A stretch of 64,000 nucleotides of DNA from Clostridiales bacterium PH28_bin88 (GCA_000987045.1 LAKY01000029.1:1-64000), one strand, 5' to 3'. Shown: positions 17,906 through 28,920, counted from the stretch's first letter. Numbers and translations: made by a program. The notes: generated from the sequence alone by a model not told the origin.

Positions 17906-20424
17906 ACCACATAATCAGTTTCTAAATCTAGCTTGCAATACGTCGCTAGAGTGGTTGGGTTCATTGCCTTTACCATGAAGTTGCCTTCGAACTCCGGATT
18001 CATTTTCATTGTCACCCGCACCCGCTCTCCTGGTTTTAAATGTATGGTTCCCGTTGCTGGGTTAACCGGACTACCAGCTTTCGCTTCGCCTACAACGTTA
18101 CCTTTTTTATCATGGGCTTCTAAAAGAATTTCGAAATCAGTGTCCTGTGCAAAAAGGTCATGACATTCCAGAGTAACTTCTAAGACTGGTCGCCTCGTGG
18201 TGATGCGCTTAGCCCCGTTCTTGTAAGAGATCTTTACCGTGGGCTTTCGGTAGTCAGGCTCTTTTGTTCTAAGCCGCAGTGTTATTACTGGTAAAACGGC
18301 TTCCTGCAGAGAAGCTCCACCGTGGAAATAGAGCAATCCGGCGCGATATGGAACCAGCCCCCGTGGGCCGGCCAACTGTTCAAAATCAGCACGAATACCT
18401 GCTCGTTCAGTTGTAATCGCGAAATTTGCTGCGTCTGCTGTACCCCTGCCTAAAAGGCTGCGTTCGTGAATATTAATCCAGTCCCCTTGCGGTTTGGTAC
18501 AAACATCCCCGGCTTTCGCAGGAGTGTTAAGAACGAAACCGTGATCCGTGGCAACCACCACCTCATGGAAGCCCATTCCCTCCAGTTTATGAACAGCAAC
18601 ACGAATGCGTTTCAGCGAATCATGAATTAGACCAAGGGCTGTTTCAGGGTCCGTTTCAAGCTGTGCATCAATTTGTTCACTCCGAAGTACAAGCAGGTCC
18701 ACTGTGCTTGGCAGAGGACTTTTGGAGCGAATGAAGTTTTTTAAGGAGATTTCCGCAAAACGTTGACCGTAACGTTTACGGAGGACATCCATCCGCTGGT
18801 TCACATTTGCGACGGGGATATCTCCCAGCATGGGAAGAATGTCGCCTTTTTCGCTGCGTTTCAACATAAGCTTTTGGCCTGCTTCTGGAAGAAGGCTCGC
18901 CATTCCCACCTGGGTAATGCTCGGCAACTGGGCAAAGGAGACCCTCAGTTCGACCTGCCCCTCCTCCGACAATTGTTTTTCCAGTACCACCCCAAGTTCA
19001 TAACGCAATGCGTCAACCAGGAAAAGGGCTACGCGACGGCCACTCTCCTGAAGCCTCGGTGCAATCACCACGTCAAACAAATCCGCATTGGCAAGCCGCC
19101 CTACCGGAGGCCACCCGGATTTCTCCAGATAACGTATAAAAAGGTCGTGAACTTTACTGGTCAATCGCTGATAGCGACTTCGGACCTGCCCAACTAAATC
19201 TCCCATTGTCTCCTGGATATCAATGTAATCGCCGACTGCTTGTTCAAATTCTCGGTGTAGGCGGTCCACCTCGCATAGGCAGCCGATGTAGAAGTCGATG
19301 AGCGTTTCCTGACTCTGTGCGTGGTCCGGAAGCTGTCGCTCTCCGTCTTCACAGACCTCAACCACGTTGAGTGCCGCCCGTATCACCGCCCATTGGGCCT
19401 GGCTTTCTCCTTTTCCAGTCCATACCGAATGTTCGCGACGGCCCAGGATAACGCGAACGGCGTCCGTATCTCCCCTATTGAGGGCACCCATAGCTTGTTC
19501 CAGAGAACAGCGCTCCTCGAATGGGAAGGTATCGTTTACGCCCAAATCCTTCATTCCCTTGCAATGAGCCGGCAGGTCAAGTTCCTTTTCGATGGCTTCC
19601 GCTCGCTCGATATAAGTTACTTGTGTCCGGCGGTCGTTACGGAGCCTGTCGCAGAGGTCTTCAACCAGCGGTCTGGCCTCCGGATGCGCCCGGGGAACAT
19701 TGGCGAGTGAATCAGGCAGTGCTTCCGAGAGGTCGAAAACAAATTCGCTGAAAAGCAAGAAACGCCACAGTTCGTCGGCGATTGATGCCCATGTCTTGCT
19801 CCGGCTAATCAATTTGAGGCCCAGAGTAGCCTGGAACAAATCTCTAGCTTCAGAAACCCATGTGTCCTGATCCTTTAGAGCTTTCTCTTGAACTTCAGAG
19901 GGCGACATTAAAGCGAAGAGAATGTCCCGGGCCGATTCCACCCCTAAGAATGCTTGCAGGTTCGGCCATCCAGTACCGCCGCCAACCGCATCGATCACGG
20001 AAAAGGGAGGGTTGGGATTTTCGCTGAAAATACGCCTAATTTGGGTAGCATGATCCGGTTTCGCCGTCAGACAAAGGTTTATATACTCGTCGCTGTCGCT
20101 ATCCGGGAACATGCTGCCGCAAACCATGTAGAGAGCAAACGGATCACGCTGTTTCTCCTCATCAATCAGCGGGACCTTGGCAGGGACATAAACGAGCATC
20201 CCTTTGAGTTGTGGGTTTGGTTGACCAAGTTCCCTAAGCGCGTGCAAAGCAGCTTCACGGCTTTCAATACTGCTTTCGCTGGCATCGATGACCCGGATTT
20301 CGTCATTTGCCAACTCAAGACACAAATTGCGGTACCGGCCCTCCGGGTCGTAAACCACCAACACGCCGTTTTGCTGCATGCGATTTCTCAACCTGTTTTG
20401 AATAAAATCTTTGATGGTAACCAT
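17902..20424 (-). CDS. pglZ: BREX protein PglZ (alkaline phosphatase superfamily)
   Basis: An 840-residue PglZ protein. The alkaline-phosphatase-like core is visible as RVALFLVDALRYELG (metal-binding Asp) and VVATDHGFVLN (Asp-His) in the second half; the last ~130 residues form a beta-rich tail. PglZ is essential in every BREX type, though its phosphatase-type activity on a physiological target is unknown. Its start overlaps the pglX stop by one base (TAATG) and its stop overlaps the brxL start, so it is translationally coupled on both sides. Confidence 0.93.
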   Translation of the reverse strand: MVTIKDFIQNRLRNRMQQNGVLVVYDPEGRYRNLCLELANDEIRVIDASESSIESREAALHALRELGQPNPQLKGMLVYVPAKVPLIDEEKQRDPFALYMVCGSMFPDSDSDEYINLCLTAKPDHATQIRRIFSENPNPPFSVIDAVGGGTGWPNLQAFLGVESARDILFALMSPSEVQEKALKDQDTWVSEARDLFQATLGLKLISRSKTWASIADELWRFLLFSEFVFDLSEALPDSLANVPRAHPEARPLVEDLCDRLRNDRRTQVTYIERAEAIEKELDLPAHCKGMKDLGVNDTFPFEERCSLEQAMGALNRGDTDAVRVILGRREHSVWTGKGESQAQWAVIRAALNVVEVCEDGERQLPDHAQSQETLIDFYIGCLCEVDRLHREFEQAVGDYIDIQETMGDLVGQVRSRYQRLTSKVHDLFIRYLEKSGWPPVGRLANADLFDVVIAPRLQESGRRVALFLVDALRYELGVVLEKQLSEEGQVELRVSFAQLPSITQVGMASLLPEAGQKLMLKRSEKGDILPMLGDIPVANVNQRMDVLRKRYGQRFAEISLKNFIRSKSPLPSTVDLLVLRSEQIDAQLETDPETALGLIHDSLKRIRVAVHKLEGMGFHEVVVATDHGFVLNTPAKAGDVCTKPQGDWINIHERSLLGRGTADAANFAITTERAGIRADFEQLAGPRGLVPYRAGLLYFHGGASLQEAVLPVITLRLRTKEPDYRKPTVKISYKNGAKRITTRRPVLEVTLECHDLFAQDTDFEILLEAHDKKGNVVGEAKAGSPVNPATGTIHLKPGERVRVTMKMNPEFEGNFMVKAMNPTTLATYCKLDLETDYVV

Positions 20425-23400
20425 TACTGCTCCCCGCTTAATTGTTTCTTCCCGCGGCTGCCGCCTTTCTTTTTAGTCCCGGCAGGCTTTTCTTCGTATA
20501 GTCCTTCCAAATTATGGGCGATGGCCAGGGATTTATCGTATTTACATTTTTCCCTGACGCGTTCAGGCCAAATACTATAAGCCAGATGCGCCCAATCATA
20601 TTCGCCTTTCTCTAGCTTCTGCCAGGTTTCTTTCATCGTCTTCTGCCATGGTGTATGGCGAAACAGCTTCCACAGTGGTGCGGCCGTAATCTGCACCCCG
20701 TCATTCAGGTTTGGCTTCCATAACGCTGCAATGCGCAAGAGTTCGTCCCGGAAGTCCCTCAACTCCAATTCCAGGTCTGATAGGCGCTCCAGTTCCTTTT
20801 CTTCTGCATTGCTGCGATGTGATTTCTGCCGAAGCCTGCTGGCGGATTCGGCCACCTCTTTCAATTTTGGCTCGATGAAGTCATTGACACAGGTGTAAAT
20901 CGTCTGGTCGGTAAGGCGGTGGTAGTAGAGCCAAAGGGTGTAAGAGCCCGAAGCCGTGGAAATAGGCCAGTAGATCGGGGCCTGACGGCGGCTCTTAGAG
21001 TACCGTTTTAGGTGCTCTTCGAAAAAATTACCCGGTTTGGCGAAATATTCTCGCAGTGAACTGACACCCAGTATTTCGCAAATTTCCTGTTCGATATTCC
21101 CAGCCTTTTCTTTCCATATGACCTCAATTGCCTCACGAACACGCCCCACAATGTCTTCCCGATGGCCTTCATCATCTACCAGGATTCCACTCCAAGAAAT
21201 CTGCAGCGGATAATTTTCTAATATGTCGTTTGGCTCGGCCGGCAGACAATCGGCGTTCTGTAGCATTCCCGGTGGACTGATAGGAAGTGGATCAAACGGA
21301 TCAGGTAATTTCGGATGATCCATTTCACCTGTAGCGTAGCGGATGTCCCAACGGCCTACTACTAAGCCCACAATGTATGATACTAGATGTTTCGTCATTA
21401 TTGATAGTTGCTCTGCAATATAGTTCGAATCTCTTAATAGTAGTTCTGATATATGTTTTGGGTGAGATTGAGTCATGTGAGCACCAATCTCCAACACACG
21501 GTCACTAAAATATCCTTTTTTTGTTAATACCCTTCGGGATACATTGGTATTAGAGAAATCAGCAATTCCTGTGTTTGACAGAAAAGTGCTAATTTGTTGC
21601 CATGTCAGCAAAAATCTTTCTTCACTATGAGCATATTGATATGGATGTGGCCCCCAAGCCCTTTCTAAAAAAGAGACCCCGTCGTCACCAAGACCAAATA
21701 TCCTAGTAAATTCCTTATCAATCTCATATGAAAGGTCACCTATCTGAAGTTCCCGTTTATGTGATTCGTTTAAGATATTTCGTATTGTTTCCTTTAAGGT
21801 CTTTCGGGGTACAATGGGTATGGAAGTAAATAGGCGCGAATTTTCATCTGAACAGCATCTCTTCATAGCGAGACATATGGCGTCTCGACTTTTTTCTAAT
21901 AAATACTCAAAGGCTGAATCCTGTAAATTAGGACATGGCAACTCTTCTAGTACTCCACCTGTGTAATTACGTGCAGCACTTCCTGAGACACTCACATCAC
22001 CCCCACCGTAAAGCAGTTCAACCAGAACTTTAAAAACACGAGTATAGGCAAATCCAATGAAGACAAATGCATTTTCAGTATTGGACAATGCGACAAATTG
22101 AGCACCATCGTTAAAACAGCAATTCGTTGAAAGTGGCCGTGGACTTAAATCACTAGTTGTTCTTTTGGGATAAACGGCTCCCTTTTTAAAACATAAATTA
22201 GTATTGTATATACGTGATGAACTTAAGACTTTCATCTCGCTTTTTACAGCTTTCCAATTCATAAGCATATGAATATCATCATAAAATGAAGCATATTCCC
22301 CTCCTTTTGAACAATATTCCCAAGTATTTGGAGAACCTATTAATGAAGGGGGCATTTCCCAAGCTAGCCGAAGGAACCTAAAATCGTCTCCAGTAACTAG
22401 TCCCTTTTTTACTTCTCCAATCTCGTGTTTTAAACTTGATAAGGTACCAATTTTTTTTAGTAAATTTGACGGCCACCAATATGCTAATACTTGTCCCGGC
22501 ACCTTAAGAAAGGTGTCGGTTGAATGAACATAAATTCGAGAATTAGTTGTACCTTTATAAATGTCCCTGGTAGCATCTTGTAAAAAAGGTTCTTTAATTT
22601 GGTCTTGCAGAAGTGAAATGAAGGTGCTCTTTAGATATTGAGTTTGCGATTGTAAAACATAAGCAGCGGCTTCTACCATGGCAGTATCCAATACTCCGTA
22701 TCCTAGGTCCGCAGTAACAGTAATATGTGGTTTTTTAAGCAAATACATATTGCGCCATTCTTTTCCTGTAGGGATAGCAAAATAGGTTCGACTGGTTAGC
22801 GCTCCTATAAAGCCATCTTTTTGTAGGAGCCCCGCCACTCTTGCTACGATTAACATCCCAAGATCGTCAGTACCTAAACCGTACCCCGTCTTTATCAACA
22901 CGCGTATAGAATTTACCGGATCCCCAAACGGCGGATTCATCAGCACCACATCATATTGCTTCCAGCAAATGTCAATGAAAGCAAACCCCCTGGTAGTATC
23001 TCTGGCAAAAAGACGTTTCCGGTTGGCCTGCGTGGTCTCTGCCTGTTCAGCATATTCCTGCAGGGCATTAAGGATTTTCTGCTCAGCCTCGTTCCAGAAT
23101 TCGGTCTTATCCGGCAAGTCGGTGAAGTCATATATGGTTTGCTGACGAGGCGGAAGAAATTCAGGAAAAAGGCTGTTTGCTGCATCCTGACGACGAAGGA
23201 GTTCTTTGTTGAACTCTTCTCTTGCTTTCGCAACGGTTTCCTCGATCTCCTCCTCGATCTTGAGTAGCGACCCCGCTTCTCCAGCTAGCTGCATCTTATC
23301 AAATATAACTTCCACCAACTGGCCCAGCACGCGGGGCTCGAGACCTTCTGTGAACTCCCGGAGCATTTCTTTCTCACCAGGCATAGGTTCCGCGCAGACC

Positions 23401-24692
23401 ACATTGGATTTGAGTATTTGAGGCCGGTCCTGGGGTCTAATACCCTGGGCCTGCCAGCTTCGCTGTGCCCGAAGCCACAGCGATAAACCCGCAATCTGCA
23501 CCGCCCGGGGGTCGATGTCGATGCCGTGAATGTTGTGCTCGATAATCAGGCGCGGTACGTCCCGCATCAGTGCTTCTTTGCTCTCGTAGGTTTCCCGCAG
23601 AGGCTTGAGTTTTTCGCTGCGAGCAAAAATTCCGCCGTCAGCCTGGCCTTCCAGATCCCAGGCTTCTTCGTAAATCCTCTCAAAAAGGTCAAAGGCGTAA
23701 AGGCCGAAATGCATGGACCCACACGCGGGGTCTAGCATGCAGATCTCCCGCGGGTCTTTAAGCCGGCGGTACGGTATGTATACCGGCTGTTTGAGCAATT
23801 CCTCTTGGCTAAAGTCTTCCACCGGTTCAACTTGTTCGGGGGCTTGTTCTCCTTCATCCAGGAAAATTTCGTTAGGGCGGCGCACCAGGTAACGGCACTG
23901 GTCTTTTAGTACAGTATTCCCCCGGGTCATCTCGTACCAGATCCTGCCCAGGGTATTATCAGTGAGAAACTCCACCACATAGCGCGGGGTGAAAAACTGG
24001 TTGCGCACGGCCAATTCCCGGCTGTTACGAGGGGCCTGGGATTCGGCCCGCATCTGCCGGCGTTCTTCCGGAGAGTTAAAATATTGGTAAATCCAGCCGA
24101 TTGTTTCATCCTCGATCCACAACGGTGCAATGTCGGGGTGGTTAATTAAGTCCAGCAGTTCCAACAGCACCGACTCCCTGGGGAAAAGGCGACCTTGCGG
24201 GCTGAACCGGTCAAACAGTACAGCAAGGTCTAAGGCACACTCGTCAAAAACGCTGAACAAGTAACAACGATAGGCGTCACCGGTTTCGCCCAGAGCGGCT
24301 CCAGCCAGGCGGGCATAAAGCTGGAATCCCTTGGATTTGTACCCATTAGCAATGGATTCTATAATAATTCCACGAGCCTCAGCCATACGCAGGGCACAAA
24401 GGCGATTAAGCACAGTAAAGGCCTGTTCCCGCACAATTCGGTCAATGCACTCTTTAACGTTGCGGGAAGGGCTTCCTGCCAGGTAATGCTCCAGGGTATC
24501 CCGGAGCAGGCGGGCCGTCTCGCGGCGGTTGTCCTCCAGGTGTGTTAGGCTGTCCAGGCAGCTGACCCCTCCGGTGGCAGGGTCCATGCCGTATTCAGCC
24601 TGTATCTGCCTGGTAAATTCCTTTGTCAACAGGTCCCGGGCATCACTGACAAACTTTTGCAACCGGTTACGGGTAGTTTGATCAAACGCCAT
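20424..24692 (-). CDS. pglX: BREX adenine-specific DNA methyltransferase PglX
   Basis: A 1422-residue methyltransferase that marks host DNA by N6-adenine methylation at an asymmetric site. Motif I appears as LDPACGSMHFGLYAF near residue 320 and motif IV as NPPFGDP near 587. The C-terminal half carries target recognition and BREX-specific domains. It is longer than the ~1200 residues usual for type 1 PglX. The part encoded by about 21.36-22.88 kb is clearly AT-rich (some lines near 28-33% GC) compared with over 50% on both sides, pointing to a swapped specificity block. It starts 7 bases after brxC ends. Confidence 0.94.
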   Translation of the reverse strand: MAFDQTTRNRLQKFVSDARDLLTKEFTRQIQAEYGMDPATGGVSCLDSLTHLEDNRRETARLLRDTLEHYLAGSPSRNVKECIDRIVREQAFTVLNRLCALRMAEARGIIIESIANGYKSKGFQLYARLAGAALGETGDAYRCYLFSVFDECALDLAVLFDRFSPQGRLFPRESVLLELLDLINHPDIAPLWIEDETIGWIYQYFNSPEERRQMRAESQAPRNSRELAVRNQFFTPRYVVEFLTDNTLGRIWYEMTRGNTVLKDQCRYLVRRPNEIFLDEGEQAPEQVEPVEDFSQEELLKQPVYIPYRRLKDPREICMLDPACGSMHFGLYAFDLFERIYEEAWDLEGQADGGIFARSEKLKPLRETYESKEALMRDVPRLIIEHNIHGIDIDPRAVQIAGLSLWLRAQRSWQAQGIRPQDRPQILKSNVVCAEPMPGEKEMLREFTEGLEPRVLGQLVEVIFDKMQLAGEAGSLLKIEEEIEETVAKAREEFNKELLRRQDAANSLFPEFLPPRQQTIYDFTDLPDKTEFWNEAEQKILNALQEYAEQAETTQANRKRLFARDTTRGFAFIDICWKQYDVVLMNPPFGDPVNSIRVLIKTGYGLGTDDLGMLIVARVAGLLQKDGFIGALTSRTYFAIPTGKEWRNMYLLKKPHITVTADLGYGVLDTAMVEAAAYVLQSQTQYLKSTFISLLQDQIKEPFLQDATRDIYKGTTNSRIYVHSTDTFLKVPGQVLAYWWPSNLLKKIGTLSSLKHEIGEVKKGLVTGDDFRFLRLAWEMPPSLIGSPNTWEYCSKGGEYASFYDDIHMLMNWKAVKSEMKVLSSSRIYNTNLCFKKGAVYPKRTTSDLSPRPLSTNCCFNDGAQFVALSNTENAFVFIGFAYTRVFKVLVELLYGGGDVSVSGSAARNYTGGVLEELPCPNLQDSAFEYLLEKSRDAICLAMKRCCSDENSRLFTSIPIVPRKTLKETIRNILNESHKRELQIGDLSYEIDKEFTRIFGLGDDGVSFLERAWGPHPYQYAHSEERFLLTWQQISTFLSNTGIADFSNTNVSRRVLTKKGYFSDRVLEIGAHMTQSHPKHISELLLRDSNYIAEQLSIMTKHLVSYIVGLVVGRWDIRYATGEMDHPKLPDPFDPLPISPPGMLQNADCLPAEPNDILENYPLQISWSGILVDDEGHREDIVGRVREAIEVIWKEKAGNIEQEICEILGVSSLREYFAKPGNFFEEHLKRYSKSRRQAPIYWPISTASGSYTLWLYYHRLTDQTIYTCVNDFIEPKLKEVAESASRLRQKSHRSNAEEKELERLSDLELELRDFRDELLRIAALWKPNLNDGVQITAAPLWKLFRHTPWQKTMKETWQKLEKGEYDWAHLAYSIWPERVREKCKYDKSLAIAHNLEGLYEEKPAGTKKKGGSRGKKQLSGEQ

Positions 24693-24698
24693 ATTCTA

Positions 24699-27600
24699 TC
24701 AGTCCTCGATCTTGATTGATACTTCAATTTCTTTGTAGAGGGCCAATTCGTTCTTCAGTTCCTGGAGCTGCCGGATCAGGTCATCCAACTGATCTGCTTT
24801 TGTAACAGTTGACGGTAGCCTAACGGACCGTGTAATTTTGGTTTTGCCTTCTTGTTTCGCTTTTTCTTTTTCCTCTTCGATCCGGCGCAATCGCCGCTGG
24901 TAGCCCTGGCGAACAATCCCCTCTTTTAACTCCCTCAGCCGTGAATGGATGACAAACTCCTGGCTGATCAGTTGCTTGAGGCCCTGCAGATTTGCGGAAG
25001 CACTAATAATCAAGTCTTCGAGCCGGGCCAGAACATCCGTCTGCTCTTCCCGGGTCAGTTCACCCCATTCCGGCAGCTGGCGGAGTTCCTGTTCCCCCGC
25101 CCGGATGGTATCCTTTTGAGCTTCAGCCATGTTGACAGCGGCATCACGGGTACGGGCCTTGATATTAGTTAGCATAGTGTTTAAGTCGGCTGCGTGCTGG
25201 TAAAAGTCATCCTTGCCCAGTCGTTGGGCTAGATGATCAAGTTCTTCAGCCAGTTCCTCGCGTAACCGGCCGGGGACATCAGTACCGGGCAGCGACCGGA
25301 TTTCGCGGCTATGCAGTTGAAGACTACGGATAGTCTCTTCTAGCCCCTGTTTCAGGGCAAGGTCTACCTCTCCAGCCCATTTCAAAGCATTATAGAGAGA
25401 CGATTCCTCGCCTCCGAGCCGCTGAGGAGCGTCTGAAGCATTGGTAAACAATATGTCGGCGATCTCCTGGTTCAACGAGCGAATACGTTCTACACCCGGA
25501 AGCCCCAAAGAGGAAAGCTTTCCTTCCAGGGGTGCAAAACGAGACTGGAACTGGGGTAAATTTTTGGCCGCGGTTTTGCTAATCTCGTCTTCCAGGGGCA
25601 CGACCAAGTCGCCTACCAGTTCTGTCAAACGCTCTGCAGCCCGGGCTAGAACTTCCATAGAAGGGCGTTCCTCACGTGGCGCCACGCCGACGGTCTTGAA
25701 CGTATTATTTGTCTTGAGGGCATCGATGGCTTGTTGGCCATTTACCGTCACTTCACGCCCGGAAACTTTCAGTTTAATCTCCCCGGCAACCAGGAGCGAC
25801 GCTACCAAGTAACGGAGGGTGTCCGGGGACCAGCCGAACGGCGCTCCTGTAAAATAGTCAATCAGGCGTTTCCCTTCTACCGTACCGTTACGGTCTAGAT
25901 AGTCACGAACGCTAACCAAGGCTTTGTGATCTGTTTTAATGGACGGTTTTCCACCAATAATCTGCACCAGGCCCAGGGGATCGATTTTCGAGGTGACTGC
26001 TGTAAGATTACCCGCACGGAGAAACTGTTCTGCAACTGTGGTCTCAACCCGGACAGGAGCCTCGGCAAATCGGTCAAAAACCAATACAGCCACCTCGGCC
26101 AGGTATTTCTTGCTAGATTCGAGCACATCCTGGTCAAGACTATCCACGGCTGTGGTCTGTCCACGGAAAATAAACGACCCCCGGGCCAGGCAACGCTTGA
26201 GAATATGCTTTAGTTCACTGGCTAGTTTTGCTGCGCGGTCAGCTTGGGCAACGCAATACTCCTTGATTTCCTGGTCAGGCTCATTCCGGTAGCGCTGGCA
26301 GATTTCCCGGCAACGATAAATATCAGCAACTTTTTCTTCAATTTCGGGCACGGTGCGCCCTACCAGGTAAATGATATTATGGGAGCTTTTATGCCGGGAT
26401 TCATCCACGAGCCGGGTACGGGCCGTCTCGTAGTCACTAGGTTCAACGAATTCCACCACGGTCTGGATGATTTCCCGCTCGCCAGCCAAACTGGCGGCAA
26501 AGGAGCCGTTCTGAATTTTTAACCCGGAAGTGACTGCTAGAGCTCCGTTTAAACGTGTGGATGGAAGCGGGCTAAAAGCTTCCCGCAAGGTTTCATTGAA
26601 GATGCGGCGGGTCTCAGCGGACCGTATCGGAATCTGGGCGCGTTCCTGCTCTATCTCGTTGAGTTTCTCGCTGAAAAAACGCAGGTTGCCGTCCTGCTCG
26701 CCAAAAGGAACGAAGGAGTCATTAATCAGCTCGCTGACTGACTTTTCGATGTCATCTTTACGTGAAGAGGCATTGATGTTTGGATGCATGAGGCTAGCCA
26801 CGTTTTGAACAGTTACCGGCAGATTGCCTAGAATCTGCAACACTGCTACAGTTTTGGCAATCTCTTGGTGCAGTATGGACTCCGTAAAACGTATCCGCAC
26901 TTTTTCAACAGCACGGTGGATCGACGGAAATGCCCGGCGGATATCTTTTTCAAGGGCATCGTACAATGTCACAGTGGTGGCCAACCAGCCTATTGGCTGT
27001 TCCGCGACAGGGGACCGTCCGTCGGCTCCTTCAATCAGGATGTCCTGAATGACCTTTATGGCTGAACGCAGGCCGATTCCGCCCGTGGATTTGGCCAGTG
27101 CCCCCAATAAATGAAGGAGAATGTCAAAGTGGGCCGGTAGAAACGGGTAAAGATTAACGAAAGTCTCCTTGTTAAAATCCGAATCGTAGTATTTTGCATC
27201 CTGTAATTTTGTGTGGTGACGGAGGCTCTGCCCGTACTGGTCAAACAAGTTACCGAGCCGTATCTCGCCTTGCGGGGATTTGCCTAAAAGGCGACGATAA
27301 CAGATCTCCCTGATATCACTGGATTCCAAGTCAACCTGGATGGGAAACCGGTCCTTAAGCTTATACAGCTCCGGTGAGTTTAACGCCGCTCTGGGGTCGT
27401 CCTCGGTGAGTGTTTGTTGTGCGGTGCCCATAATCCAGACCTTTCCGCCACCGTTGTTCTTCAGATTCTTGGCTAAGCCATCCAGGTTCAGAATGAGATT
27501 TTGGCGGGACCCGACATACTGCCCAACCTCATCAATAATAAAAATGATGCATTGCTTGCCTGAGGTCTCCCGGACAATGTCAATCATTTCTTGTACACGC

Positions 27601-28322
27601 TCATTTTCAAACCGCACGAAATCACTTGTTTCGGTTGTAAAGGCTGTAGGGGTTTTGAACAGTTGCGGGTAAATTTGATGAGCAATTTCCGGCATTATAC
27701 TGTCAACTACCAAAGGGTCATTTTGGATATCGGACCACTCCACACCCAAGTCATTAAAGATTCTCTGCTTAAACTCTTCATACCGGCCATCTTTTTGTAA
27801 TTTACGCTCCAAAGCGGCCACCTTGAGGTTACGGGAGTAGCCAGCCCATTGCAGTACTTTATAATAAAGAACAGTGGAGACATCCTCCATTGTCGCTCCT
27901 GTCAGCATCTCACTGGCCAAGTCAAGAAGCACCACTGCCGCAGGGAATCGTTTGGCGACCGCAACTAACAGCGCCTTCGTCTGTGGTTTATGCAGGCGGT
28001 CCTGCAAATACTGGAGAAAGGGGATGCCATCAATCTGAGCCCGTGAATCCAAAGCAAGACCTAGATACTTGGTAAAAGAACTTTTACCGGAACCGTAGAA
28101 GCCGGAAACCCATACGCCAATTTCATTTTCGCCGCCCATTTCCATTGCAGCCTGCATCTTCGTGAGCAGTTTTTCTAACTGCTCTTCGATGCTTTCCGTA
28201 ACGATATATTCCGAAATCTCCGCCTTCAGACGGTGCTCTTGCGAGGCATTGTAAGTAATGACTTTTTCAATCGAGCGGTAAATATCCTTGTTTTGATCGA
28301 ATAAACTTTTAATTCTTTCCAT
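24699..28322 (-). CDS. brxC: BREX protein BrxC (P-loop ATPase)
   Basis: A 1207-residue ATPase of the BrxC/PglY family. Walker A is GFYGSGKSSFTKYLG near residues 69-83, and a Walker B-like block IIFIIDEVGQYVG lies near 260. The C-terminal third is rich in charged, probably coiled-coil sequence. BrxC is a core component of all BREX systems and is thought to assemble with BrxB, PglZ and PglX. Length and position in the operon are typical of type 1 and type 6. Confidence 0.94.
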   Translation of the reverse strand: MERIKSLFDQNKDIYRSIEKVITYNASQEHRLKAEISEYIVTESIEEQLEKLLTKMQAAMEMGGENEIGVWVSGFYGSGKSSFTKYLGLALDSRAQIDGIPFLQYLQDRLHKPQTKALLVAVAKRFPAAVVLLDLASEMLTGATMEDVSTVLYYKVLQWAGYSRNLKVAALERKLQKDGRYEEFKQRIFNDLGVEWSDIQNDPLVVDSIMPEIAHQIYPQLFKTPTAFTTETSDFVRFENERVQEMIDIVRETSGKQCIIFIIDEVGQYVGSRQNLILNLDGLAKNLKNNGGGKVWIMGTAQQTLTEDDPRAALNSPELYKLKDRFPIQVDLESSDIREICYRRLLGKSPQGEIRLGNLFDQYGQSLRHHTKLQDAKYYDSDFNKETFVNLYPFLPAHFDILLHLLGALAKSTGGIGLRSAIKVIQDILIEGADGRSPVAEQPIGWLATTVTLYDALEKDIRRAFPSIHRAVEKVRIRFTESILHQEIAKTVAVLQILGNLPVTVQNVASLMHPNINASSRKDDIEKSVSELINDSFVPFGEQDGNLRFFSEKLNEIEQERAQIPIRSAETRRIFNETLREAFSPLPSTRLNGALAVTSGLKIQNGSFAASLAGEREIIQTVVEFVEPSDYETARTRLVDESRHKSSHNIIYLVGRTVPEIEEKVADIYRCREICQRYRNEPDQEIKEYCVAQADRAAKLASELKHILKRCLARGSFIFRGQTTAVDSLDQDVLESSKKYLAEVAVLVFDRFAEAPVRVETTVAEQFLRAGNLTAVTSKIDPLGLVQIIGGKPSIKTDHKALVSVRDYLDRNGTVEGKRLIDYFTGAPFGWSPDTLRYLVASLLVAGEIKLKVSGREVTVNGQQAIDALKTNNTFKTVGVAPREERPSMEVLARAAERLTELVGDLVVPLEDEISKTAAKNLPQFQSRFAPLEGKLSSLGLPGVERIRSLNQEIADILFTNASDAPQRLGGEESSLYNALKWAGEVDLALKQGLEETIRSLQLHSREIRSLPGTDVPGRLREELAEELDHLAQRLGKDDFYQHAADLNTMLTNIKARTRDAAVNMAEAQKDTIRAGEQELRQLPEWGELTREEQTDVLARLEDLIISASANLQGLKQLISQEFVIHSRLRELKEGIVRQGYQRRLRRIEEEKEKAKQEGKTKITRSVRLPSTVTKADQLDDLIRQLQELKNELALYKEIEVSIKIED

Positions 28323-28347
28323 GATTTACCCACCTCTAAAATACGCT

Positions 28348-28920
28348 TTACCCGCCCACATGCACTGAACGGTAGTTCCCGTCTTCGGGGTAAAAACCTA
28401 GAAATTTCAAACGTGTTTTTCCGGTCCGTTCTCCGGGGTAAAGGAATACGGTTGGTACATTGAATTTACCTTGGAGCTTAGTTTCTATGGATCCAATTCG
28501 CATGTATGGATGAAGCGCTTCCAGATCTGTCACTAGGAGAATAGCATTGTTACGTCCCTCCAGTTGCTCCAACTGGGCAATAAGCCGTGATTCTAAAGAA
28601 CCGTTCGTGACCGCATTAGCTAGTGACTGGTTTGTCCTTGCCCAGGCCAAAGGTGCCTGTTTATCCGCCGTCATCCAGAGTTTGCGGAGCGGGGCATTTT
28701 GAAGGATTGATATAATATTCTCGGCTATTGAGAATATAGTAACGTCCCATCCATCATTGCGCAATTTTGCAATCCAGGCAGGTAATTGTCTTTTGACTTC
28801 TAAGATCTGTTTGGGGTCAAAAATTAAATAGTAGATAGGTTCAAAACTAGCATGGCCTAGTTCCCGCCCATAGCGAATCCGCCTAATCAGTTCATTAAAA
28901 TCATCCTTGAGCGATGGCAT
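28348..28920 (-). CDS. brxB: BREX protein BrxB (DUF1788)
   Basis: A 190-residue protein with the DUF1788/BrxB pattern: PIYYLIFDPKQILEVKRQLPAW near 26-47 and a C-terminal block with VTDLEALHPYMRIGSIE and VFLYPGERTG. BrxB is a small conserved component that bridges BREX core proteins; no enzymatic activity is known. Its start lies 20 bases inside the end of brxA, indicating coupling. Confidence 0.9.
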   Translation of the reverse strand: MPSLKDDFNELIRRIRYGRELGHASFEPIYYLIFDPKQILEVKRQLPAWIAKLRNDGWDVTIFSIAENIISILQNAPLRKLWMTADKQAPLAWARTNQSLANAVTNGSLESRLIAQLEQLEGRNNAILLVTDLEALHPYMRIGSIETKLQGKFNVPTVFLYPGERTGKTRLKFLGFYPEDGNYRSVHVGG

